64,000 nucleotides of DNA from an uncultured Erythrobacter sp. (GCA_947488155.1 CANKYK010000001.1:434001-498000), one strand, 5' to 3'. Shown: positions 36,492 to 46,112, counted from the stretch's first letter. Translations and numbers: made by a program. Notes: generated from the sequence alone by a model not told the origin.

Positions 36492-37202
36492 TCACCCCTC
36501 AAATTCAAAGCCGTTCCCGATGGTGCTCAACGTCGTCTGGGGGCCCTTTGGCACTTCGCTCCATATCCAATTGGTCTCATCGTCTTCGATGCTGCCTTTC
36601 GCATCCTTGCGTCTGCCAGTGAGATAATTGACGCTGGTCTGGTGCATCTCGCCCGTGTTGCGCCGCACGTGTGAATACTCAAACCCGATCAGCGCCATCG
36701 CCTCGCCATTCCATTTAAACTGAAATCGGCGATTAGACATGCTCCAACTGCCAGCATTCGCGAAGAATGCGATGTGGAGATGCAGCGAGCCGTTGTCGAT
36801 CCGCATGTCTTCATAGGGATCGCTGATCGTCGGCTAATCGTGATCAGGGATGATCGCATTGCCTTTGGCGACCAGCCGATATTGCCCTGGGTTATCTTGC
36901 AAAATGACAAGCACGATGCGCGGATTGGCATCGTGATAATCCATGCCGAGGCGATCGGGATTACTCCGCATTTTGGCCGGGTCATTTTCCTGGATAATCA
37001 GTACGCTGTCCGTGCGGCCATCGCCGTCAAGATCACCTTCGGCCTTGTCGAACAATCGCCAGCCGCGCGGGACAAAGCCGATATCACGATAAGAAGTCAG
37101 GCTCTCCCAACTGGGAGTGGACGGCCCAGGCATAGGCTGAATTTCTGCAGGCGCGTCAGTCGCTCCGCCAGCCAGCGCGGCCGCCGCCAGAAACGCGATC
37201 AT
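36492..37202 (-). pseudogene. Exported protein gene interrupted by in-frame amber codon
   Basis: One reading frame of 236 sense codons carries a single TAG at 36836-36834. The first part (122 residues) has a short signal-like start ([13 protein letters not shown]) and an FG-GAP-like calcium loop GDLDGDGRTDSVLI. The second part continues in the same frame without break (PTISDPYEDMRI to the end), with conserved-looking beta-rich sequence. A CAG-to-TAG change would explain it. It overlaps rbfA by ATGA, so it is coupled to a housekeeping operon. Alternatives are a sequencing error or readthrough. Confidence 0.7.
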
Positions 37203-37624
37203 GAAGCTTCGCCTCTACCGGTTTCTTCGTCATCTTCAGCCAGATCACGCGCCACCTTGGGATCACGCAGCAGGCTCTCAATCCGGTCTGCCTCATCAAA
37301 GCTCTCATCGGCCCGAAACTTCAGCTTCGGCGCGAATTTCAGCCCCAGCCTTTTGGCAACTTCACGCTGAAGAAACGCGGTGTTCTGGCGCAGCGCATTC
37401 ACCACCTCGTCCTCTTCAGAGCCGAGCAGTGGCTTTACATAGGCGGTCGCATTGCGCAGGTCTGGCGTCATGCGAACCTCTGTCACCGCGATGTTAGAAG
37501 CGCTCACCACATCATCATGCACTTCGCCGCGCGCCAGCAATTCTGACAGGATATGGCGCACCCGCTCGCCCACTTTCAGGACGCGGACCGATTGCTGTTC
37601 AGCGGTGAATTGTTGGCGAGCCAT
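37199..37624 (-). CDS. rbfA: Ribosome-binding factor A
   Basis: A 141-residue RbfA for late 16S/30S maturation. The KH-like domain shows [17 protein letters not shown] (~21-37), [21 protein letters not shown] (~47-63), [33 protein letters not shown] (~87-118). The C-terminus is acidic. It belongs to the rimP-nusA-infB transcript, and its stop overlaps the next gene start. truB, which usually follows rbfA, is 16 kb away in this window. Confidence 0.95.
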   Translation of the reverse strand: MARQQFTAEQQSVRVLKVGERVRHILSELLARGEVHDDVVSASNIAVTEVRMTPDLRNATAYVKPLLGSEEDEVVNALRQNTAFLQREVAKRLGLKFAPKLKFRADESFDEADRIESLLRDPKVARDLAEDDEETGRGEAS

Positions 37625-37628
37625 CGGC

Positions 37629-38174
37629 CTAATCCATCTTTGAAAGAATGTTCTTGAGCGAGTTCATGTTGCGCGCTGTGCCGCGACAATCAAGCCGCCG
37701 CTCAAGAAATTTGCTGGAAAGGTCGGACACGCCGACCCCGTGGACATAGTCGAGATAGAGCACACGGTCCCCCAGCGCGAGCCGCTCACTGCCCTTTGAA
37801 CTGTGCTCGTCTTTCAGCGCAGCAAAACGCGCTTGCTCAGGCTGCTGACTGAGGAAGATCGAATGCACCATCTTGTCAGAGCCATGCTCTGGCCCGATAC
37901 CGTGAAATGGATTGTCCTCAACGGCGGATTGCACCTCCGCCTTGGTGCGCACCATAACGCAGCTCTTGAAGCCGAACTGATCGGCGAGAATGCGCTCAAG
38001 ATGCGCCTCGATGTCTGCCGGTTTGCGATCATCGGACAGGATCAAATTTCCGCTCGCCGCCACAGTGACGAGGTCTTTGAGGCCTTCCTTCGCGAAGGCA
38101 GCCTTCAAATCGACCATTTTGACCCGGTTGCCGCCGATATTGATGCTGCCCAGCAGAGCCAGAAAACGCGCCAT
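37629..38174 (-). CDS. DUF1697 domain protein
   Basis: A 181-residue DUF1697 protein ([22 protein letters not shown] start, [11 protein letters not shown], a central NPFHG-type element, [22 protein letters not shown], and a [13 protein letters not shown] end). The family is cytoplasmic and of unknown biochemical role. It overlaps the upstream thioesterase gene by one base and lies 4 bp before rbfA, so it is a passenger in the translation operon. Confidence 0.85.
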   Translation of the reverse strand: MARFLALLGSINIGGNRVKMVDLKAAFAKEGLKDLVTVAASGNLILSDDRKPADIEAHLERILADQFGFKSCVMVRTKAEVQSAVEDNPFHGIGPEHGSDKMVHSIFLSQQPEQARFAALKDEHSSKGSERLALGDRVLYLDYVHGVGVSDLSSKFLERRLDCRGTARNMNSLKNILSKMD

Positions 38175-38596
38175 CAGAAACCTTCCGGAATATCGGTTGG
38201 CAATGCGGTGGAGGTGGCTCGCGCGAGCAGTTTGCCTGCCTCATCGAATAGCTCACCCTCAAGGAAAGCGACCCGGCGGCCATGCTTCACCACGCGGCCC
38301 TTCGCGATGATTGGCGCGAGCGGAACCATCGACACGAACGTCAGGTTCATATCGAGATTGAGCGGGAGTTTTGTGCCATGCTCGCTGCCCTCGGTTACCG
38401 CCAGCAACGCGCCGCCCATCACCTCATCAAGGAAACCCGCGATCAAGCCGCCCTGCACCGCGCCTCTTGGCGAGGCGAAGCTTGGCGGCGGGGTGAAACG
38501 GGTGGTCAGCTCGCCTTTATCGGCATCGAACGAGACGAACTCGCTCCCCATCAGCTCAGCCGATGGGGAACGTTTAGATTCGTAAATCTTGCCCAT
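38174..38596 (-). CDS. PaaI-type hotdog thioesterase
   Basis: A 140-residue hotdog-fold protein. The thioesterase core is visible as SPRGAVQGGLIAGFLDEVMGGAL (~42-64), in which the catalytic acidic residue (Asp) lies in the central helix, followed by the strands LNLDMNLTFVSMVPL and KGRVVKHGRRVAFLEGELFD. It probably hydrolyses acyl-CoA thioesters; the substrate is unknown. It lies between infB and the DUF1697 gene on one transcript. Confidence 0.85.
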   Translation of the reverse strand: MGKIYESKRSPSAELMGSEFVSFDADKGELTTRFTPPPSFASPRGAVQGGLIAGFLDEVMGGALLAVTEGSEHGTKLPLNLDMNLTFVSMVPLAPIIAKGRVVKHGRRVAFLEGELFDEAGKLLARATSTALPTDIPEGF

Positions 38597-38616
38597 TCGT
38601 CCACGTCAGGCGCTGA

Positions 38617-41151
38617 TCACAGCGTCCGTTCACGCTCCTCAACCTCGAAGACTTCGAGGCTGTCGCCCGGTTGGATGTCGTTCGTGTCTTCCAAAACCAC
38701 ACCACATTCGAGGCCAGAGCGCACTTCGTCGACATCGTCTTTGAAGCGGCGCAGCGACGCGATGGTGGTCGCCGAAACGATGACATCCTCGCGGGTAAGG
38801 CGCGCGTGCAGACCTTTGCGAATGGAGCCTTCGGTGACGAGCAGACCCGCCGCCTTGTCCTTCTTGCCGGACTTGAAGACTTCTTGAACATCCGCGCGGC
38901 CAACCACGTGCTCGATCTTTTCCGGACCAAGCTCGCCGGCCATTTCCTTCGCGATCTCGTCGGTCAGATGATAGATCACATCGTAATACATCATCCGCAC
39001 GCCTTCGCGCTTCACCAGGTCGCGCGCTTTCGCATTGGGGCGCACATTAAAGCCGAGGATCGGGGCCTTCGAAGCCGCTGCCAAGGTCACATCGCTTTCC
39101 GTGATCGCGCCAACGCCAGCGTGCAGCACGCGGACCTTGATAAGATCATTGGAGAGGTTGTGCAGCGCGGTGTTGATCGCCTCAACCGAACCCTGAACGT
39201 CAGCCTTCACCAATACGGGGAATTCGACCACGTCAGAGGCAAGGTTGTTGAACATCGTGTCAAAATTGGTCGGGGCGAGCGCGGTGCGCTGCTCCGTCTT
39301 CTTCTCACGGCGATATTCGGCCACTTCACGGGCGCGCTGCTCGTTTTCAACCACGGTCAGAACATCACCAGCGGATGGCACTCCGCCCAGGCCCAGAACT
39401 TCGATCGGGAAGCTTGGTCCCGCTTCCTTGATCTGCTTGCCCTTGTCATTGACGAGCGCGCGGACACGTCCACTCTCCGTGCCAACCACAAAGGTGTCGC
39501 CGCGTTTCAGAGTGCCGCGCGTTACCAGCACCGTGGCAACAGGGCCGCGGCCCTTATCCAGCTTGGCCTCAACCACCGTCGCATCGGCATGGCGATCTGG
39601 CCGTGCCTTCAGCTCCAGCAGTTCCGCCTGCAGAGTGATTGCCTCGATCAGATCATCAAGCCCAGTGCCCTTGGTCGCGGAAACTTCCACATCCTGCACA
39701 TCGCCGGACATCTTCTCAACGATCACTTCGTGTTCGAGCAGACGGGTGCGGACATTGTCGGCATTGCCTTCTGGCTTATCGATCTTGTTGATCGCCACGA
39801 TCATCGGCACGCCGGCCGCCTTCGTATGCTTAATCGCCTCAATGGTTTGCGGCATGATGCCATCATCGGCTGCCACTACCAGAACCACAATATCGGTCAC
39901 ATTCGCGCCGCGTTGACGCATTTCAGTGAATGCGGCGTGGCCCGGCGTATCAAGGAAGGTGATCTTCTGCTTGTTCTTGGTTTCGATCTGATAGGCGCCA
40001 ATGTGCTGGGTAATCCCGCCAGCTTCGCCTTTGGTCACATCGGTCCCGCGCAAAGCATCGAGCAGCGAGGTCTTACCGTGATCAACGTGGCCCATAATGG
40101 TCACGACCGGAGGACGCTCTTTCAGCGTCTCTTCCGGATCTTTGTCTTCCTCAGCGACGATATCGATATCGGCTTCTGAAACCTTCTCGATATTATGGCC
40201 AAACTGCTCAACCAACAGCTCGGCAGTGTCCTGGTCAATCGTCTGATTGACGGTGACCATCATGTCGAGATTGAACAGCTCTTTGACCAGGTCTGCGCCC
40301 TTCTCGCCCATCCGTTTGGCGAGTTCACCAACGGTGATCGCCTCTGGCACGATAACGTCGCGAACTTGCTTCTCACGCGGCTTGGACGGGCCACCTTGAG
40401 CGCGCCGTTCTTTCTCACGCGCACGCTTCAGCGCGGCGAGTGAACGCGCGCGGCGGCCCTCGTCCTCGTTCAGAGCTTTGGTGACGGTCAGCTTACCGGA
40501 ACGACGCTTGTCGGCGGCAGGTGAGCTACGTTTATCCTCGCGGCCCTTTTTCTTTTCCGGACGCTTCGGCTCTGGACGCGCTATTGGTGTAAACTTGCGA
40601 CCGCTTGGTGCAGGCGCAGCTTCCTTTTTGGCTGCTGGCGCTTCGGCAGCGGCTGCAGCAGGTTCCTCAGTTTCAGCGACAGCTGCTTGCTCAGCGGCCT
40701 TCGCGTCGGCGGCGGCTTGCTTTTCCGCTTCCTCATCAGCCTTGCGATTGTCTTCTGCGCGCTTTTTCTCGTCTTCGGCGGCCTTCTTCGCCTTTTGATC
40801 ATCACGCTTGCGCGCATCTTCGGCGAGCTGGAGGCGCTGTTCTTCGGCCTCACGCTCAAGCCGCTTTACGCGCTCTTGCGGGGTTTCTGACGGCGCAGCC
40901 TTTTTGGCAGGCGCTTTCTTCGGCTCAGGCGCAGGCGCTTCCGCAACCGGTTCTGGCGCAGGAGCGGGCGCTGGCGCAGCCTCTGGTGGCGGGGTTTCGC
41001 CCGGTTTTAAGAGCTTGCGGCGGCGCTTAACCTCAACCGCCACCTTATTGGTGCGGCCGTGGCTGAAGGTCTGCTTGACCTCACCGTCACCAGCCGGCCG
41101 TTTGAGGCCAAGTGGTTTACGGGTCCGTTTGTTGTTGTCGTCGTCGCTCAT
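38617..41151 (-). CDS. infB: Translation initiation factor IF-2
   Basis: An 844-residue IF-2, which brings initiator tRNA to the 30S subunit. The long, charged, Ala/Lys/Glu-rich N-terminal region (~1-260) has a helical segment rich in Glu-Arg-Lys. The GTPase domain (~340-510) has G1 GHVDHGKTSLL, G3 DTPGH and G4 NKID. Domains II-IV follow to the end. It starts 9 bp after the ylxR-like gene. Confidence 0.97.
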   Translation of the reverse strand: MSDDDNNKRTRKPLGLKRPAGDGEVKQTFSHGRTNKVAVEVKRRRKLLKPGETPPPEAAPAPAPAPEPVAEAPAPEPKKAPAKKAAPSETPQERVKRLEREAEEQRLQLAEDARKRDDQKAKKAAEDEKKRAEDNRKADEEAEKQAAADAKAAEQAAVAETEEPAAAAAEAPAAKKEAAPAPSGRKFTPIARPEPKRPEKKKGREDKRSSPAADKRRSGKLTVTKALNEDEGRRARSLAALKRAREKERRAQGGPSKPREKQVRDVIVPEAITVGELAKRMGEKGADLVKELFNLDMMVTVNQTIDQDTAELLVEQFGHNIEKVSEADIDIVAEEDKDPEETLKERPPVVTIMGHVDHGKTSLLDALRGTDVTKGEAGGITQHIGAYQIETKNKQKITFLDTPGHAAFTEMRQRGANVTDIVVLVVAADDGIMPQTIEAIKHTKAAGVPMIVAINKIDKPEGNADNVRTRLLEHEVIVEKMSGDVQDVEVSATKGTGLDDLIEAITLQAELLELKARPDRHADATVVEAKLDKGRGPVATVLVTRGTLKRGDTFVVGTESGRVRALVNDKGKQIKEAGPSFPIEVLGLGGVPSAGDVLTVVENEQRAREVAEYRREKKTEQRTALAPTNFDTMFNNLASDVVEFPVLVKADVQGSVEAINTALHNLSNDLIKVRVLHAGVGAITESDVTLAAASKAPILGFNVRPNAKARDLVKREGVRMMYYDVIYHLTDEIAKEMAGELGPEKIEHVVGRADVQEVFKSGKKDKAAGLLVTEGSIRKGLHARLTREDVIVSATTIASLRRFKDDVDEVRSGLECGVVLEDTNDIQPGDSLEVFEVEERERTL

Positions 41152-41160
41152 GCTAGCTCG

Positions 41161-42054
41161 TTAGTCCTTCGTGTATTCTTCTATGTCGTTCGGGCGCGGC
41201 TGATCCGCCCCGTCCGTTGATCGTTTTGTGCTGCCGCCGCAGCCAGCCATGACAGCCCCCGAAAACGCCATGAGCCGGGACAGTGCCCGGTTCATGCGAT
41301 CCGCCCCGCTTGCTCCGCGAAGAGCAAGATGAACGACATTCTCGCGGCCCAATGCCACAGACAGAGCCGCGCGGTCCAGTGGCAAGACCTCGCCGCGCTC
41401 TCCAGTTCCCTCTGCCTCGCGCCCAACGCGCCAGGCCTGATCCAATTTTTTACGCCCGTCTTCACTGCTGTCGCTGGCGTGCAACAACATGTGCAGCGTG
41501 CCCGCGCGCGCTTGGTCCTCAATCCGTCCAGAGCCGAGCACCAATTGCCCTGCGCGCAGCTCCAATCCCAATCGGTCCATCAATGATTTACGCAGTGCAG
41601 ATTTGATCTGCTGCGGCAAATCCTGGCTGTAGGAAAGTTTTGCGCCCTTAAATCCCCGCGCCAGCGCCCCTTTAAACTGGCCATTGGCCATTGCAGCTTC
41701 AAGTGCCGCCTTGTCGAGGCTGATCCATGCCCCCCGCCCCGGAGCCTTGGCCGATGGATCGGGCAGGACGTCACCGTCGGGCGATATCGCCAGCCTCAGC
41801 AGCTCGTCCTGTCCAGCATGATCGCCGGTCAGGATACAGCGCCGCTCTGGCGCGTCCTTGCCCTTAGTCGAGTTACGACGGCGGTTCTTGGACTTGCCAG
41901 ACCCTCCGCCCCGATGCCCGGATTTTGCACCCGGCTTCGCCGCGGAATTGGCGTAGCCCTCTTGGGAGCCAGAAGCATTGTTCTGACCCTCGCTGGCTTT
42001 CCCGCCAGCTTCAACGATGTCGGACGCTACGCGCTCATTTGTCGGAGTCCGCAT
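41161..42054 (-). CDS. YlxR-like RNA-binding protein with C-terminal L7Ae-like domain
   Basis: A 297-residue protein from the ATG at 42054. Residues ~1-65 are low-complexity and basic (GGGSGKSKNRRR). A YlxR/DUF448 domain covers ~68-140 (RRCILTGDHAGQDELLRLAISPDGDV, GRGAWI), and an L7Ae/YlxQ-like domain is likely in the C-terminal part (the RAGQLVLG region, DRAALSVALGRENVVHLAL). YlxR proteins bind RNA or RNase P in other bacteria. It overlaps the nusA end by 20 bp. The standard place between nusA and infB supports the call. Confidence 0.88.
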   Translation of the reverse strand: MRTPTNERVASDIVEAGGKASEGQNNASGSQEGYANSAAKPGAKSGHRGGGSGKSKNRRRNSTKGKDAPERRCILTGDHAGQDELLRLAISPDGDVLPDPSAKAPGRGAWISLDKAALEAAMANGQFKGALARGFKGAKLSYSQDLPQQIKSALRKSLMDRLGLELRAGQLVLGSGRIEDQARAGTLHMLLHASDSSEDGRKKLDQAWRVGREAEGTGERGEVLPLDRAALSVALGRENVVHLALRGASGADRMNRALSRLMAFSGAVMAGCGGSTKRSTDGADQPRPNDIEEYTKD

Positions 42055-43696
42055 TCGCGGCCTCCTGTGTTGTCGCTTCGGTTGCAGCGTCTGCTGCCCC
42101 GTCTTCGTCTTCAAACCAGTGCGCACGCGCAGCCATGATGATCTCGTTGCCCTGCTCTTCGCTCAGGCCAAACTCACCCAGCACGCCGCCTTTGTCTTCC
42201 TGACGCTGAGGCGGACGCCGCGTTGGCGGGCCATCGGCGTTGTTGCGGCGGCGTGGCGCTTCGCGCTTCTTGGCGATAAGCTCGTCGGTTGCGAGGTCGG
42301 CCAGATCATCAAGCGTCTTGATGCCGCCTTTGCCCAGCACGACCAGCATCGCTTCGGAGAGGTGCGGCATATCAGCCAGTGCATCTTCAACACCCAGTTC
42401 ACGGCGAACCGTACGGTGTGCTTCTTCTTGACGCTCCAGCGCTTCTTTCGCGCGGTTTTGCAGTTCTTCACCGAGCTCTTCGTCAAAACCTTCGATCGCG
42501 GCCAGCTCTTCCAACGGCACGTATGCGACCTCTTCCAGCTCCGCAAAACCTTCTGCAACCAGCAACTGGGAGAGGGTCTCATCAACGTCGAGCTCTTCCT
42601 CGAACATCTTGGAGCGTTCAGCGAATTCTTTCGAACGCTTCTCGCTTGCCTCTTCCTCAGTCATGATGTCGATCTGGTGACCGGTCAGCTGGCTGGCGAG
42701 GCGCACGTTTTGGCCGCGGCGACCGATTGCCAAGCTCAATTGATCATCAGGCACAACGACTTCGATACGGCCCTCTTCCTCGTCGAGAACAACGCGGGCC
42801 ACGGTAGCCGGTTGAAGCGCGTTCACGACGAAGGTCGCAATGTCATCGCTCCATGGGATGATATCGATTTTCTCGCCCTGCAATTCCTGCACGACGGCTT
42901 GGACGCGGCTGCCCTTCATACCAACACAAGCACCGACCGGATCGATCGAGCTATCATGGCTGATGACACCGATCTTCGCGCGACTGCCCGGATCGCGTGC
43001 AGCGGCTTTGATCTCAATGATGCCGTCGTAAATCTCTGGCACTTCCTGGGCGAACAGCTTGCGCATGAAATCAGGCGCGCTACGGCTGAGGAAGATTTGC
43101 GGACCGCGATTGTTGCGCTCCACCTTGGTGATCAGCGCGCGCACACGCTCACCGGTACGGGCGGCCTCACGCGGGATTTGCTGATCTCGGCGGATCACGC
43201 CCTCGGCGCGGCCGAGGTTCACAATCACATGACCAAATTCGACCGATTTGATGACGCCGGTGATGACCTCATCAGCGCGGTCTTTGAACTCTTCGAACTG
43301 GCGCTCACGCTCTGCATCGCGAACCTTTTGAAAGATCACCTGCTTGGCCGATTGCGCATCGATACGGCCAAGATCAACCGGAGGCAGCGGATCGACGATA
43401 AAGTCGCCAATGCTCGCGCCCTCTTGCAGCTTTTGGCCCTGGGCCAGATCGACCTGCTTGAAGTAGTCCTCGACCTCTTCAACCACTTCAACCACGCGCC
43501 ACAGCGTCAGATCGCCGGTTTGCGGATCCAGCTTTGCACGAATGTCGTTTTCTGCACCGTAACGGTTGCGAGCGCTCTTCTGGATCGCCTCTTCCATCGC
43601 CTCAATGACGATGCTTTTGTCGATCATCTTTTCAGATGCGACCGCGTTTGCGATTGCGAGCAATTCAGCCTTGTTGGCGGAAATGGCACTGGCCAT
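42035..43696 (-). CDS. nusA: Transcription termination/antitermination protein NusA
   Basis: A 553-residue NusA. An N-terminal RNA polymerase-binding domain covers ~1-130, an S1 domain ~135-200 (VITGVIKSVEFGHVIVNLG), and KH1/KH2 ~230-345 (DPVGACVGMKGSRVQAV, IGRRGQNVRLASQLTG). C-terminal acidic helix-hairpin-helix repeats cover ~365-500 (FAELEEVAYVPLEELAAIEGFDEEL). The last ~50 residues are polar. Its ATG shares one base with the rimP stop. Confidence 0.97.
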   Translation of the reverse strand: MASAISANKAELLAIANAVASEKMIDKSIVIEAMEEAIQKSARNRYGAENDIRAKLDPQTGDLTLWRVVEVVEEVEDYFKQVDLAQGQKLQEGASIGDFIVDPLPPVDLGRIDAQSAKQVIFQKVRDAERERQFEEFKDRADEVITGVIKSVEFGHVIVNLGRAEGVIRRDQQIPREAARTGERVRALITKVERNNRGPQIFLSRSAPDFMRKLFAQEVPEIYDGIIEIKAAARDPGSRAKIGVISHDSSIDPVGACVGMKGSRVQAVVQELQGEKIDIIPWSDDIATFVVNALQPATVARVVLDEEEGRIEVVVPDDQLSLAIGRRGQNVRLASQLTGHQIDIMTEEEASEKRSKEFAERSKMFEEELDVDETLSQLLVAEGFAELEEVAYVPLEELAAIEGFDEELGEELQNRAKEALERQEEAHRTVRRELGVEDALADMPHLSEAMLVVLGKGGIKTLDDLADLATDELIAKKREAPRRRNNADGPPTRRPPQRQEDKGGVLGEFGLSEEQGNEIIMAARAHWFEDEDGAADAATEATTQEAANADSDK

Positions 43697-44256
43697 CAGT
43701 CGTCTGCCTTCTCTTGTTCTAGAATTTCGTCTGCGCCACTCGTATCGAGCGGCTGTGTAGCGGCAATCAGTTCATCTGTCAGGATGAGTTTTGCCGAATG
43801 AATTTGGTCGCGCGGTACGCGGGTTTCGCCAGCCTTCGCGTCTTCGATGACGACTGTATCACCATCGATCCCGCTTAGCGAGCCGCGAAGCGTGCGCTGG
43901 CCTTCAAACCCTTTGACCATGGAAATCTTTGCCTCGTGCCCGGCCCAATTCGCAAAATCCTTTGCCCGGGTCAGCGGGCGGTCAATGCCCGGCGATGACA
44001 CTTCGAGGTGATAGGCGCCTTCGATCAGAACCTCACCCTCTTCTTCACGCGCATCCATCGCGCTCGACACCCGGCGGCTGAGTTCAGCGCATTGCTCAAT
44101 AATCAGCTGACCTGTGGCCGGATCTTCAGCCATGATCTGCAGCGCTTCGCCGCCATCACCGGCCTCTGATGGCATCATCTTTACGCGCACCAGCTCAAAC
44201 CCGAGCGCAGCGGCTTCAGGTTCGATTACTTCATAAAGGCGCGCCAGATCGGCCAT
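43696..44256 (-). CDS. rimP: Ribosome maturation factor RimP
   Basis: A 186-residue RimP for 30S assembly. The N-terminal domain (LYEVIEPEAAALGFELVRV ~6-24, ECAELSRRVSSAMD-type helix) and C-terminal SH3-like domain (YHLEVSSPGIDRPLTRAKDF, GHEAKISM, GDTVVIED) are present. The ATG at 44256 has GGAGT upstream; a start 11 codons earlier is less likely. It is the first gene of the rimP-nusA-ylxR-infB-rbfA transcript. Confidence 0.95.
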   Translation of the reverse strand: MADLARLYEVIEPEAAALGFELVRVKMMPSEAGDGGEALQIMAEDPATGQLIIEQCAELSRRVSSAMDAREEEGEVLIEGAYHLEVSSPGIDRPLTRAKDFANWAGHEAKISMVKGFEGQRTLRGSLSGIDGDTVVIEDAKAGETRVPRDQIHSAKLILTDELIAATQPLDTSGADEILEQEKADD

Positions 44257-44434
44257 CGTAACTCCGTGTAGACACCATGCAAAAGACAAACTCGTTTGTG
44301 TCCGGCCCCCGGAGGCGCCAAACTCAGACTGTCTCGACGATGTCGTGATGAGGGCTAACTAAGCCCGTTCGATCCGCTTGGCAAGTGCATTGTGACGGGA
44401 CATTTACTCTGCTGGGGAATGATACTGCAGTCCA

Positions 44435-44845
44435 CTAATGACCGCCGGAGACCCAAGCTCGCACGGCCTGACGCAATTCACGCTTTTCCAGCTCTTCAAT
44501 CTGTTCGCCGTACCGACGCATCTCAAGCACCAGTTCATCGCTCAAAGGAGCTTCAAACTCCAAGCCATTGCAGCCGTTATCGCATCGCACAGCAGAGGCG
44601 AAATGATCCAGCGTGTGCACTTGAAGCAATGCTCCATCACCAACGGCAAGAGGGGTCTTCAGAGCAATCTGCGCCCCTGTTCGGGACAGATCAATCAGGA
44701 CACAACGCTGGGTTGCATAGAGCGAAACAAGCCGCACGGGGATCGCCAACCGCAAGCGCGCAGCCCCGCGCCGACCGGTTTTAACAAACGGATCGAAGTG
44801 GTAGGCTGAGCCTGATTTGGGTAACGCATGCCGCACAATGAGCAT
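44435..44845 (-). CDS. PilZ domain protein
   Basis: A 136-residue single PilZ domain. The c-di-GMP motif RRGAARLRL (RxxxR type, ~24-32) is followed by VLIDLSRTGAQIAL (D-x-S-x-x-G, ~49-62). It probably binds c-di-GMP; the partner is unknown. It stands alone between rimP and pspF, with ~180 bp of non-coding DNA on the rimP side. Confidence 0.82.
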   Translation of the reverse strand: MLIVRHALPKSGSAYHFDPFVKTGRRGAARLRLAIPVRLVSLYATQRCVLIDLSRTGAQIALKTPLAVGDGALLQVHTLDHFASAVRCDNGCNGLEFEAPLSDELVLEMRRYGEQIEELEKRELRQAVRAWVSGGH

Positions 44846-44952
44846 GCAAATAAAGCGAATTGATCGCCGCGCGATAAAGCGAGACCTAGGGGGTATTAGT
44901 TAAACAAGAGAAAGCTTAACACATGCATTTAGAGCCAAGGACCTAAAAAGAT

Positions 44953-46011
44953 TCACTCCGCTTGCTCTTCCATCAGGCTATGTTTCTTGATGCAATGGCG
45001 CAATTGATCATAGGATAGGCCGAGCGCCTTGGCGGTTTGCCGCTGGTTCCAGCGATGCTTGCCCAGCGCATGCTCAACAATCGTGCGTTCATGCTGATCC
45101 ACGGCGAGGCGCAAATCATCAATATTGTCGATTTCACTTGGAATTGATGAAGTAGCCTCTCCAGCGACATTCGTCGCGTTGCGCCCCACTCCGCCCGCAA
45201 AACCATCATCGCGGCGATGCGGCGGCGCGGCGGGTTTCCACGGGCTGTCAAATGGGTCGAATTGCACGTGAGAGATCGGCGTTTCAACATCGTCCCAGCG
45301 GTACACACCCCGCTCCACCACATTGCGCAATTCACGCACATTGCCTGGCCAGGCGTAGTTCTCCATCTCGCGCATGACATGCTCAGAAAAACCGGGCCAG
45401 CCATGCCAATCAAGCTCCGCCGCCATGCGCCGCCCGAAATATTCCGCCAGCACGGCGATATCGCCATCGCGCACGCGCAAGGGTGGTAAAGTGATGACTT
45501 CAAAGCTCAGGCGGTCGAGCAAATCGGCGCGAAACTCTCCGGTCTTGGCCAAATGCGGCAAATCGTCATTGGTCGCCGCCACAATGCGCACATCAACCCG
45601 CACCGGGCGCGAGGCCCCAATGCGCGTAACCTCGCCATATTCGACCGCGCGCAGCAGGCGTTCTTGTGCGCCCATCGACAAGGTGCCCAGTTCGTCGAGA
45701 AATAACGTGCCCTTGTCGGCTTCTTCAAACCTTCCTGCACGCGCTTTGGTAGCACCTGTGAATGCGCCAGCCTCGTGCCCGAACAATTCTGCTTCGATCA
45801 GAGTTTCGGGCAAAGCGGCGCAGTTCATGGTGACCAGCGGCTCACCCCAGCGAGAGGACAAGCGGTGCAGACGTTCCGCGATCAGTTCTTTGCCGGTTCC
45901 GCGTTCACCAATGACCAAAACAGGCCTGCTCATCGGGGCAGCACGACTAGCCCGCTCGACCGCATCGAGAAACGCCCCAGATTGCCCTATGAACTGATTT
46001 TCCCGTTCCAC
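44953..46011 (-). CDS. pspF: PspF-type sigma-54 activator
   Basis: A 352-residue AAA+ activator with no receiver or sensor domain, as in PspF. Walker A GERGTGKE is at ~35-42, the sigma-54 contact loop GAFTGA ~81-86, Walker B-like GTLFLDELG ~100-108, and an arginine-finger region DLLDRLSFEVITLPPLR ~165-181. A Fis-type HTH ends the protein (NQRQTAKALGLSYDQLRHCI). The GTG start at 46011 has AGG upstream and gives the family N-terminus. It is divergent from the psp operon. PspF activity is normally held by PspA until envelope stress. Confidence 0.9.
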   Translation of the reverse strand: MERENQFIGQSGAFLDAVERASRAAPMSRPVLVIGERGTGKELIAERLHRLSSRWGEPLVTMNCAALPETLIEAELFGHEAGAFTGATKARAGRFEEADKGTLFLDELGTLSMGAQERLLRAVEYGEVTRIGASRPVRVDVRIVAATNDDLPHLAKTGEFRADLLDRLSFEVITLPPLRVRDGDIAVLAEYFGRRMAAELDWHGWPGFSEHVMREMENYAWPGNVRELRNVVERGVYRWDDVETPISHVQFDPFDSPWKPAAPPHRRDDGFAGGVGRNATNVAGEATSSIPSEIDNIDDLRLAVDQHERTIVEHALGKHRWNQRQTAKALGLSYDQLRHCIKKHSLMEEQAE

Positions 46012-46112
46012 ACACCAACCTATAGTGAAAATTCCCAATGGTTGGCAATAGTCGCCATCAACAAATTTTGAGGTACAGTCTATTTCTATATATATCAGTT
46101 GCTTATGAACTT

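Noticed and set aside
36834-36836. The amber codon might encode pyrrolysine or selenocysteine
   Set aside because: UAG-pyrrolysine needs pyl genes not expected in this group, and selenocysteine uses UGA. A simple CAG-to-TAG change is more likely.
38671-40179. 502-codon plus-strand frame opposite infB
   Set aside because: It is a shadow of the infB coding strand; the His-rich composition is typical of antisense frames and no family is seen.
42017-43801. 594-codon plus-strand frame opposite nusA
   Set aside because: It is an antisense frame of nusA with no start context or domain.
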